Below the pieces are notes generated by a model that saw nothing but the letters and a program-made list of their open reading frames with translations, had not been told where the DNA came from and did not search any database. Positions 1 to 5,600 of a stretch of 5,617 nucleotides of DNA are shown here, piece after piece. Source of the stretch: Bacteroidales bacterium (GTDB taxonomy: Bacteria > Bacteroidota > Bacteroidia > Bacteroidales > B18-G4); contig JAUXCL010000163.1 in the NCBI GenBank assembly GCA_030618905.1, positions 1 to 5,617 of the forward strand, given 5' to 3'. Position 1 is the stretch's first letter, and the number at the start of each line of letters is the position of its first letter. The position numbers were made by a program, and so were the translations under genes.

Positions 1-1
1 T

Positions 2-307
2 AGAACGGGTCTTTACCGTAGTGTATGGGAACTGGCAAAACTCAAAAATAAAAAATTGATTAGCCCGGACACCCTGATAAGCAGCTTCTGGCCTGCCCGT
101 GACAATTACCAGGGAGTTTTTGCGAATTCCATCAAAAATGCATTTCAGCATTATGATACTGTTGAATTTATGACCCACCCGGCTACTGTAAATGAAGTTA
201 ACTCCAAACTTGACAGAAAAGCAGAATACCTGTTCTGGAAAGGAGGGAAGTGGAAGGGATTGCTTGAGAAGATGGGAGTGACGTTGATCAGCTTTGATGA
301 ATTATAA
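2..307 (+). CDS. C-terminal part of a YdjC/ChbG-family carbohydrate deacetylase (5' end outside window)
   Basis: The frame is open from base 2 to the TAA at 305-307, giving about 101 residues without the N-terminus. A TTG at 56 could be read as a start, but the in-frame codons before it encode plausible protein, so it is probably internal. What can be seen is a stretch reading DNYQGVF, then an FMTHPA motif, a KLDRKAEY segment and a hydrophobic end, GVTLISFDEL. This order matches the C-terminal third of YdjC-like deacetylases, where a His-Pro-Gly motif is followed by an Arg-containing helix and a final Gly-(I/V)-x-Leu-Ile-Ser-(F/Y) strand. The usual Gly after His-Pro is Ala here. Family members remove acetyl groups from N-acetylated sugars using a metal-bound Asp/His/His site, most of which lies upstream and cannot be checked. 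The gene converges on the DUF1015 gene. The family call is inferred from motifs; a related sugar deacetylase remains possible. Confidence 0.62.
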   Translation, partial: RTGLYRSVWELAKLKNKKLISPDTLISSFWPARDNYQGVFANSIKNAFQHYDTVEFMTHPATVNEVNSKLDRKAEYLFWKGGKWKGLLEKMGVTLISFDEL

Positions 308-312
308 ATGGA

Positions 313-344
313 TATACTGTTATATTGCTATATTGTTATATTGC
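313..344. repeat. 8-bp tandem repeat, four units of TATATTGY type
   Basis: Four consecutive octamers can be read directly: TATACTGT (313-320), TATATTGC (321-328), TATATTGT (329-336) and TATATTGC (337-344). The last three differ only at the final base. Because the final base alternates, a 16-bp period is also visible from 318. The array begins five bases after the stop codon of the deacetylase gene. Confidence 0.88.
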
Positions 345-345
345 T

Positions 346-377
346 AAACAACTAAACAACTCAACAGCTCAACAAAC
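346..377. repeat. 8-bp tandem repeat, four units of AAACAACT type
   Basis: Four octamers follow each other: AAACAACT (346-353), an identical AAACAACT (354-361), CAACAGCT (362-369) and CAACAAAC (370-377). The later units have diverged. The array starts one base after the preceding octamer array and is unrelated to it in sequence. Confidence 0.82.
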
Positions 378-397
378 ATTCACTGACAACCAACAAC

Positions 398-435
398 AAC
401 TTATAACCTATAACTTATAACTTATAACTTATAAC
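398..435. repeat. 7-bp tandem repeat, about five and a half units of AACTTAT
   Basis: Heptamers are visible at 398-404 (AACTTAT), 405-411 (AACCTAT, one change), 412-418, 419-425 and 426-432 (all AACTTAT), then a partial unit AAC at 433-435. The array ends 12 bases before the stop codon of the DUF1015 gene, so it probably lies in the 3' untranslated part of that transcript. The near-perfect central units suggest recent slippage expansion. Confidence 0.93.
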
Positions 436-446
436 TATTCCATCTT

Positions 447-1694
447 TCAATCCAACAAGTGAACGACCAATCCGCTTCTTAACTTCGGTTCAAACCAGGT
501 AGTTTTCGGAGGCATGATGTTCCCGCTGTCAGCAATATCAATCAGTTGTTTCATGGATACCGGATAAAGTGCAAAGGCGACTTTCATCTCTCCGCTGTCA
601 ACCCTTTTCTCGAGCTCGCCAAGTCCTCGTATACCTCCCACAAAATCAATTCTCTTGTCCCTCCGCAGATCTTTAATGCCCAGGATATTATCCAATACAT
701 GCTGGGACAGGATCGTCACATCCAATACAGCAATTGGGTCATTGTCATCATAGGTGCCTTCCTTTGCCGTCAGCCTGTACCACAAACCATCAAGGTACAT
801 ACTGAATTCATGAAGTTTCGATGGTTTATAAATATCAGAGCCTTTTTCTTCCAGTTCAAAGACCGTTTCAAGTTTAGCCAGGAACTCTTTTTTTGACAGT
901 CCATACAGATCTTTGACAGCCCTGTTATAATCGATAATGCTAAGCTGATCATCCGGAAAATGCACGGCAAGAAAGAAATTATATTCCTCATCACCTGTGT
1001 GATTTGGATTGGCTTTCTTTTTTTCATTACCCACCAATGCAGCAGCAGCCGTCCTGTGGTGTCCATCCGCTACATAAGTAAACGGGACCTTAACAAAAAG
1101 CCCTGTGATCTCTGAAATGATGGCCTTGTCTTTGATGACCCAGAAATGATGGCCAATGTCATCATCTGCCACGAAATCATACACAGGGGTATTGTCACTG
1201 ACAAATGCTGCAATGATGTCATCAATCTCCTTTACAGCAGGGTAGGAGAAGAATACGGGCTCCATGTTGGCATTGTTGATCCGCACATGTTTCATCCTGT
1301 CTTCTTCTTTATCGGGCCGGGTGAGCTCATGCTTCCTGATGATCTCGTTCATATAATCCTCAACTCCTGCGCAGCCGACAAGTCCGTATTGTGTCTTCCC
1401 GTTCATGGTCTGGGCATAGATATACAGGTAATCATCCTCATCCTGTACCAGCCAGCCTTTATCCCGGAAGGCTTTGAAATTCTCAGCGGCCTTTTCGTAT
1501 ACAGCCTGGGCGTGTACATCGATATCCGGAGGCAGGTCGATTTCAGGTTTGATGATATGCAGAAGGGAGTAATCATTTCCTTTTGCTTCTTTCCGTGCTT
1601 CTTCTGAGTTCAATACATCGTAAGGCCTGGATGCAAGATCTTTTGCAATATCCTCAGGAGGCCTTAGACCTTTAAATGCTTTTAATACGGCCAT
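447..1694 (-). CDS. DUF1015 family protein, putative (phospho)serine-linked enzyme
   Basis: This complete 415-residue protein starts MAVLKAFKGLRPP and ends in TGA. Hallmarks of DUF1015 are an RPYDV motif (23-27), a KHE-T segment followed by KEEDR (121-133), the signature ADGHHR (209-214), an FVGG motif (351-354) and a C-terminal MPPKTTWFEPK stretch ending RSGLVVHLLD. The length is normal for the family and there is no signal peptide or membrane segment, so it should be cytosolic. ADGHHR resembles the active-site signature of ParB-like free serine kinases (SerK). I recall DUF1015 members being reported as pyrophosphate-dependent serine kinases but cannot verify that here. It is the last gene after serC and serA; the 62-base gap to the gene upstream contains no promoter match, so it is probably co-transcribed. 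The family assignment is firm; the serine kinase or phosphoserine role is inference. Confidence 0.92.
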   Translation of the reverse strand: MAVLKAFKGLRPPEDIAKDLASRPYDVLNSEEARKEAKGNDYSLLHIIKPEIDLPPDIDVHAQAVYEKAAENFKAFRDKGWLVQDEDDYLYIYAQTMNGKTQYGLVGCAGVEDYMNEIIRKHELTRPDKEEDRMKHVRINNANMEPVFFSYPAVKEIDDIIAAFVSDNTPVYDFVADDDIGHHFWVIKDKAIISEITGLFVKVPFTYVADGHHRTAAAALVGNEKKKANPNHTGDEEYNFFLAVHFPDDQLSIIDYNRAVKDLYGLSKKEFLAKLETVFELEEKGSDIYKPSKLHEFSMYLDGLWYRLTAKEGTYDDNDPIAVLDVTILSQHVLDNILGIKDLRRDKRIDFVGGIRGLGELEKRVDSGEMKVAFALYPVSMKQLIDIADSGNIMPPKTTWFEPKLRSGLVVHLLD

Positions 1695-1756
1695 AGGTAA
1701 TAATAATAGTTAGATTTTAGCTTAATATTTTACTTGAAATAACTTGATCTGACATG

Positions 1757-2200
1757 TTAAAAATCAGGGTCTTTTGTCGCGCCGGCATTATCATCAGACT
1801 CACCCGGGGCATCCCTTTTGGCACCTTTTTGTAAAGATGATATCAGGGCACCGATCATTTTCGTCATTTCCATTAACTGGGTACGGGAATGATCTTGCTG
1901 ACTATCATCGAAGAATCCCATGTTGAACGTCAATGAGGTATAAACCAGACATTCCCTGATTGAGCTTTTTGCCATCTTGAGATAATAGATAAACTGGCTT
2001 TTGTTTCGTGCGGATCCTTCTGAAATATTTAATGCAATATCCCTGGCAGCGGAATTAAATTTGGGTACAAGTTGGTCTTGTTCTTGTTTCTTAATTTTTT
2101 TAGTCGCCTCATGAATCCATAGGATATAATCCATGGCTTTATGGTATATCCTTAAGTCTTCGAACCTAAAGAAAGTTGGCGTTCTGTCTGCATTTTCCAT
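1757..2200 (-). CDS. Four-helix-bundle protein of the 23S rRNA intervening-sequence (S23/IVP) family
   Basis: This 147-residue protein begins MENADRTPTFFRFEDLRIY. Family marks are FEDLRIYHKA (13-22) at the start of helix 1, a long charged helix around 25-45, the central SAARDIALNISEGSARNKSQF (50-70, with the conserved N-I-x-E-G), and YYLKMAKSSIRECLVY (72-87), followed by a fourth helix around 104-125. The last 20 residues form a hydrophilic, acidic tail (KRDAPGESDDNAG region) not typical of the family core. The fold is a small helical bundle, often a pentamer; it was first seen encoded inside 23S rRNA intervening sequences of Leptospira and Coxiella, but free-standing copies are common in Bacteroidota and their function is unknown. 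Here there is no rRNA nearby. It lies 90 bases downstream of serA and 62 bases upstream of DUF1015, spacing much wider than serC-serA, which suggests a later insertion into the cluster. Confidence 0.93.
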   Translation of the reverse strand: MENADRTPTFFRFEDLRIYHKAMDYILWIHEATKKIKKQEQDQLVPKFNSAARDIALNISEGSARNKSQFIYYLKMAKSSIRECLVYTSLTFNMGFFDDSQQDHSRTQLMEMTKMIGALISSLQKGAKRDAPGESDDNAGATKDPDF

Positions 2201-2257
2201 TTTGTTTGATCTTGGTTAATTAAGAATAGAGTGGTCGTCACCATCTAAATCATAGTG

Positions 2258-2286
2258 CAATATAATAAATTATTGATATACTTCAA
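2258..2286 (-). promoter_or_regulatory. Weak candidate promoter before the four-helix gene
   Basis: In the 90-base gap between serA and the four-helix gene, the minus strand reads TTG (2284-2286), 19 bases, then TATATTG (2258-2264) followed by CAC. This resembles the Bacteroidota consensus TTTG-N19-21-TAnnTTTG but is one base short in the -7 element. The surroundings are AT-rich and contain a small inverted repeat (CAATA at 2258-2262, TATTG at 2271-2275). If real, it would give the four-helix and DUF1015 genes a second transcription start. Confidence 0.25.
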
Positions 2287-2290
2287 CTTA

Positions 2291-3211
2291 CTAATTTACT
2301 TGATATGTATTGTCTCCTTTTTCCAGGTAATTAACAATTTGCTTCGCAGATGCAATTCCAGCGTTAATATTAGCTTCAGCAGTTTGGGCACCCATTTTCT
2401 TTGGGGTGAAGAAAAATCTGCCCGGATACTTATTTATGATCTCTTCTTTACAGTCAGGAGCAATGTCTGAGATGTATTTAAAGTCGTCCCTTGCGGCAAA
2501 TATTTTTATCAGGTCATCTTCATGGATCACTTCTTTCCTGGCGGCATTCACCAATGTTGCGTTCTTTGGCATCAGTGACAATAAACTATAATTAATAGAT
2601 TGTTTAGTCTGTTCATTGGCAGGTATATGCAATGAGACGTATTGACACTTGGAATACAACTCTTCCAGTGAGTCAAGAGCCATGATCCCGTCATCTTCAA
2701 TCAGCTTTTGATCTATGAAGGGGTCGTAAGCATAAAGTTCCATACCAAATCCCCTGGCGATCTGTGCAACATATTTTCCAACATTGCCATAGGCATGAAG
2801 GCCCAATGTTTTATTTCTCAATTCTGTACCGGAGGTTCCATTGTACTGATTTCTGGCCAGAAATACCATCATGCCTACCACCAGCTCAGCAACAGCATTG
2901 GAATTCTGTCCGGGTGTGTTCATCACCACAATATTTTTGGCAGAGGCTGCAGCCAGGTCTACATTATCATAGCCGGCACCGGCACGTACAATGATCTTTG
3001 TTTTCTCCATGGCAGAGATGACAGCTTCATCAATAATATCACTGCGTATGATGACTGCGTCGGCATCTTTTACCGCCTGAATCAGGTCATCCTGTCCTGC
3101 ATATTTTTCCAGTAATTCCATCTCATAACCTGCCAGGTCAAGGACATTTTTAATCTCTGATACCGCCATTGGGGCGAAGGGCTTTACAGTAGCTACTAAT
3201 ACTTTAGGCAT
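2291..3211 (-). CDS. serA: Short (ACT-less) D-3-phosphoglycerate dehydrogenase
   Basis: This 306-residue D-2-hydroxyacid dehydrogenase should oxidise 3-phosphoglycerate to 3-phosphohydroxypyruvate with NAD, the first step of serine synthesis. Visible marks are RAGAGYDNVD (76-85), NTPGQNSNAVAEL (98-110), a Rossmann loop GLHAYGNVG (137-145) in which the first Gly of GxGxxG is Ala, Asp163 at the end of the second strand (favouring NAD), and NAARKEV (222-228) with the substrate-binding Arg225. The usual catalytic His of the PHIGGST-type motif is replaced by Lys272 in TPKKMGAQT (269-277), and the partner Glu is not at its expected place (Asp253 or Glu256 are near). These changes are known for the Bacteroidales/Entamoeba-type enzyme, so it is likely active. 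It ends right after the catalytic domain, lacking the serine-sensing ACT domain. The start lies 7 bases after the serC stop with an A-rich leader. A PdxB-like role is a less likely alternative. Confidence 0.9.
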   Translation of the reverse strand: MPKVLVATVKPFAPMAVSEIKNVLDLAGYEMELLEKYAGQDDLIQAVKDADAVIIRSDIIDEAVISAMEKTKIIVRAGAGYDNVDLAAASAKNIVVMNTPGQNSNAVAELVVGMMVFLARNQYNGTSGTELRNKTLGLHAYGNVGKYVAQIARGFGMELYAYDPFIDQKLIEDDGIMALDSLEELYSKCQYVSLHIPANEQTKQSINYSLLSLMPKNATLVNAARKEVIHEDDLIKIFAARDDFKYISDIAPDCKEEIINKYPGRFFFTPKKMGAQTAEANINAGIASAKQIVNYLEKGDNTYQVN

Positions 3212-3218
3212 TTTATTT

Positions 3219-4292
3219 TTATTTTTTCAGGGTTTCAAATTCTTGCATGGTTTCCACTAAAGTCTTCACGCTGTCAACCGGAAGCGCATTATAGGTTGAT
3301 GCACGGAATCCGCCAACTGAACGGTGTCCTTTGAGTCCAACCATTCCTCTTGAAGTGACCATTTCCAGGAAGTCTTTCTCCAGGTCTTCTTTACCATCAT
3401 TCATGACGAAACAGATATTCATTAATGACCTGTCGGCCGGATCCTGAACCGTACTTTTAAACAAACTGTTGCGGTCAATCTCATTATACAGCATAGCCGC
3501 TTTATCCTGATTGACTTTTTGCATGGCTTCTACACCACCCAGGTTTTTTAACCACCTCAGGGTCTGAAGTGCCGCGTAAATGGGCAAACAAGGGGGAGTA
3601 TTGAACATGGACCCCTTGTCAATATGGGTCTGATAATTCAGCATTGTAGGTATTTCCCTGTCGACCTTTCCAAGGACTTCATTCTTAACAATTACAAAGG
3701 TCACACCGGCAGGGGCAAGGTTTTTCTGTGCACCACCGTAGATGATGGCGTATTTTGAAACATCAACCGGACGACTGAAGATATCGGATGACATATCCGC
3801 TACCAGTTGCACAGGTGAATCAAGATCTGTGTGGATCTCAGTTCCATAAATGGTATTATTGGTCGTGATGTGAAAATAATCTGCATCAGCCGGAATGGTA
3901 TATCCTTTCGGGATATAACTGAAATTCTTATCTTCTGATGAAGCCACAACATCGACTTCTCCAAATAGTTTTGCTTCTTTAATGGCCTTTTTGGACCAGG
4001 CTCCTGTGTTAAGGTAGGCTGCCTTTTTATTCATCAAATTGAAGGGAACCATAGCAAATTGCAAACTTGCTCCACCTCCAAGGAAAACTACAGTATAACC
4101 TTCAGGGATATTCAGCAGCTCTTTAAATAAATCCTGAGCTTCTTCAATAATGGCGATGTATTCCTTACTCCTGTGTGATATCTCCATCACGGATAAGCCT
4201 ATTCCATCAAGATCGAGAACAGCCTTCGCAGTGTTTTCAATGGTGTATCGGGGAAGGATAGACGGGCCAGCATAAAAATTGTGCTTTTTCAT
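3219..4292 (-). CDS. serC: Phosphoserine aminotransferase
   Basis: This complete protein of 357 residues is a class V (fold type I) PLP aminotransferase that converts 3-phosphohydroxypyruvate and glutamate to O-phosphoserine and 2-oxoglutarate; in many bacteria it also serves vitamin B6 synthesis. Signature elements are the N-terminal NFYAGPSILP (5-14), SVMEISHRSKEY (34-45), the FLGGGASLQF phosphate-cup segment (70-79), TGAWSKKA with ring-stacking Trp99, ADMSSD with Asp167 facing the PLP nitrogen, YGGAQKNLAPAG with the Schiff-base Lys190, and GHRSVGGFRAS (322-332), whose Arg330 should bind substrate carboxylate. The length matches the family. The start MKKHNFYAGP is the natural one. It is the first gene of the minus-strand set, with only 7 bases to serA, so the two are surely co-transcribed. 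A good promoter match lies about 60 bases upstream. Confidence 0.97.
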   Translation of the reverse strand: MKKHNFYAGPSILPRYTIENTAKAVLDLDGIGLSVMEISHRSKEYIAIIEEAQDLFKELLNIPEGYTVVFLGGGASLQFAMVPFNLMNKKAAYLNTGAWSKKAIKEAKLFGEVDVVASSEDKNFSYIPKGYTIPADADYFHITTNNTIYGTEIHTDLDSPVQLVADMSSDIFSRPVDVSKYAIIYGGAQKNLAPAGVTFVIVKNEVLGKVDREIPTMLNYQTHIDKGSMFNTPPCLPIYAALQTLRWLKNLGGVEAMQKVNQDKAAMLYNEIDRNSLFKSTVQDPADRSLMNICFVMNDGKEDLEKDFLEMVTSRGMVGLKGHRSVGGFRASTYNALPVDSVKTLVETMQEFETLKK

Positions 4293-4328
4293 ATTTTTGG
4301 GCTATTAAAATTATACCTTTAGTAGATT

Positions 4329-4350
4329 CAATGTGATTGCATTGATTGCA
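4329..4350. repeat. Overlapping direct and inverted repeats at the serC transcription start
   Basis: The plus strand carries two copies of TGATTGCA (4334-4341 and 4343-4350) with a 9-base period. Overlapping them is an inverted repeat, CAATG (4329-4333), six bases, CATTG (4340-4344). The block lies just downstream of the predicted serC -7 element, so it covers the expected transcription start and early leader. The position would suit a repressor site or a leader element; no regulator is identified. Confidence 0.45.
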
Positions 4351-4351
4351 C

Positions 4352-4383
4352 CAAAGTTATAACAATTTGAAATAATTACCAGA
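4352..4383 (-). promoter_or_regulatory. Bacteroidota-type promoter for the serC-serA cluster
   Basis: Read on the minus strand, TCTG (4380-4383) is followed after exactly 20 bases by TAACTTTG (4352-4359). The second element matches the Bacteroidota -7 consensus TAnnTTTG completely, and the first matches three of four bases of the -33 TTTG, with normal spacing. Transcription should begin near 4345, leaving a leader of about 50 bases before the serC ATG. No Shine-Dalgarno sequence is present before serC; the leader ends in an A-rich run (CAAAAAT), as is usual in this phylum. Confidence 0.62.
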
Positions 4384-4440
4384 CATTTTTCTTACAAAAC
4401 AAATGTTATAAAAACAATAACGAATTTACGTCTTAAAAGC

Positions 4441-5520
4441 ATGAACATTCATCAGAAAGCAGGGGCATTTGTGAGGCTTGGATCTTTTCTTAAAGTTTTT
4501 GGGGATATAAAAGAGTCTGAAGCACTTAAAGATCCTTTTGAAGCGGAACTATATGACAATATAAAAGCAAGTATAACAGAAGCCGGTTTTATCAATTCCT
4601 GGTTTACACAGGACAATGTTAGTTTTGCACTGGCATCTTTAAGTCAAATGCTTCAGGAAGCTTCAATAGACAGTTTTACAAAACGCTATGAGGACAAACT
4701 GTTCATTGGCCATCCGGCTAAAACGATTGCAGTGGTAATGGCCGGTAATATACCACTGGTTGGATTCCATGACTTCTTATGTGTGCTGCTATCAGGACAT
4801 CATTTCAATGGCAAACTGTCATCAGATGACCCTGAGCTACTTAAAGCCATAGCCACGGCATTGATCCGGATTGAACCTGCTTTTGAAAATATGATCTCAT
4901 TCACCACAGAACGGATCTCCGGTTTTGATGCAGTCATCGCCACCGGCAGCAATAACACTGCCAGGTATTTTGAATCCTACTTTGGTAAATATTCCCACAT
5001 TATCCGCAAAAACAGAAACGGGCTGGCTGTGTTGACAGGGAATGAAAGCAAGGCTGCTTTGCTGGATCTGGGTGAAGACATCTTTCGATATTTTGGAATG
5101 GGTTGCCGTAATGTTTCCAAAATTTTTGTTCCTGAAGATTATGACTGGAATAAGTTCATTGATACGATGCAGGCTTATGAAGACATCATCCATCATCATA
5201 AATATAACAACAATTACACTTACAATAAGACCATTTACATCCTGAACCAGGAACCCTTTTACGATACAGGATTCTTGCTGTTGAAGGAGGATCCCGCTCT
5301 TCCCAGCCCTTTGGCAGTGCTGCATTTCGAATATTACAAAGAATTGGATGAAGTGCAAAATTTCATCACCATGCATGAGGAAGGTATCCAATGTGTCATT
5401 TCGGAAGGTCCTGGTCTTCCAAATTCAATAAAGCCCGGACAAAGCCAGCATCCGGAATTATGGGATTATGCTGATGGGGTCGATACTATGGAGTTTCTGC
5501 TGGGGCTGGGGGGTGGGTAA
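4441..5520 (+). CDS. Acyl-CoA reductase, LuxC family
   Basis: This 359-residue protein belongs to the LuxC-type branch of the aldehyde dehydrogenase superfamily, which reduces activated fatty acyl groups to aldehydes with NADPH. Seen in order: an N-terminal helical region (1-85), the characteristic AGNIPLVGFHDFLCVLLSGH (101-120), an ATGSNNTARYFESYF nucleotide-binding stretch (167-181), and FGMGCRNVSKIFVPE (218-232), where Cys222 is the expected nucleophile. There is no signal peptide. It is transcribed away from serC across a 148-base gap; no clear promoter consensus was found on its strand. In many Bacteroidota a LuxC-like reductase sits beside serC-serA-DUF1015, so the pairing is a conserved neighbourhood rather than chance, but its physiological substrate is unknown. 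No luxD, luxE or luciferase genes are present, so bioluminescence is not implied. The last codons encode GLGGG from a G-rich tract, an apparent small C-terminal extension. Confidence 0.92.
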   Translation: MNIHQKAGAFVRLGSFLKVFGDIKESEALKDPFEAELYDNIKASITEAGFINSWFTQDNVSFALASLSQMLQEASIDSFTKRYEDKLFIGHPAKTIAVVMAGNIPLVGFHDFLCVLLSGHHFNGKLSSDDPELLKAIATALIRIEPAFENMISFTTERISGFDAVIATGSNNTARYFESYFGKYSHIIRKNRNGLAVLTGNESKAALLDLGEDIFRYFGMGCRNVSKIFVPEDYDWNKFIDTMQAYEDIIHHHKYNNNYTYNKTIYILNQEPFYDTGFLLLKEDPALPSPLAVLHFEYYKELDEVQNFITMHEEGIQCVISEGPGLPNSIKPGQSQHPELWDYADGVDTMEFLLGLGGG

Positions 5521-5541
5521 AAGAAAAAAAATACAAATAAC

Positions 5542-5573
5542 TTGTATAATTAAATAAGAATATCGTATTTTTG
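5542..5573 (+). promoter_or_regulatory. Bacteroidota-type promoter for the gene starting at 5601
   Basis: TTG (5542-5544) is followed after 21 bases by TATTTTTG (5566-5573), a full match to TAnnTTTG, and the sequence continues with CAC, a common extension in Bacteroidota promoters. Transcription would start near 5580, giving a leader of about 20 bases before the ATG at 5601. The TTG also forms part of a small inverted repeat, ATACAA (5531-5536) and TTGTAT (5542-5547), too AT-rich to be called a terminator for the preceding gene. Confidence 0.62.
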
Positions 5574-5600
5574 CACTCCGAAATTTAACTGCATATAAAA

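Larger units (their letters stand above)
308..446. other. Convergent intergenic region made of simple repeats
   Basis: These 139 bases separate the 3' ends of two converging genes. They hold three separate short tandem arrays, listed individually, joined by a CAA-rich stretch at about 385-400. I found no GC-rich hairpin followed by a T-run on either strand, so the terminators of the two genes are not recognisable. The region is strongly AT-rich and shows no coding potential. Confidence 0.8.

Noticed and set aside
313..435. CRISPR-like array
   Set aside because: The units are 7-8 bases with no unique spacers, and no cas genes are present; these are simple tandem repeats.
1146..1607. Open frame on the plus strand inside the DUF1015 gene
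   Set aside because: It is antisense to a well-supported gene; the His- and Ile-rich translation looks like a shadow of the opposite strand.
1732..1747. Direct repeat ACTTGA at a 10-base period upstream of the DUF1015 gene
   Set aside because: Two six-base copies in AT-rich DNA are easily due to chance, and no promoter element accompanies them.
1757..2200. Diversity-generating retroelement accessory protein (Avd)
   Set aside because: Avd shares the four-helix fold, but there is no reverse transcriptase, template repeat or variable target gene in the window.
1757..2200. Intervening sequence within a 23S rRNA gene
   Set aside because: Protein-coding genes lie directly on both sides; no rRNA sequence is present.
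4293..4440. A small ferredoxin gene between serC and the acyl-CoA reductase, which I recall in some related clusters
   Set aside because: The 148-base gap has no frame with cysteine clusters; it is AT-rich regulatory DNA.
4897..5391. Long open frame on the minus strand inside the acyl-CoA reductase gene
   Set aside because: It is antisense to a gene with clear family motifs, its translation is not recognisable, and no promoter or leader supports it.
5531..5547. Terminator hairpin after the acyl-CoA reductase (ATACAA, five bases, TTGTAT)
   Set aside because: The stem is six AT-rich pairs, would be weak, lacks a directly following T-run and overlaps the next promoter.
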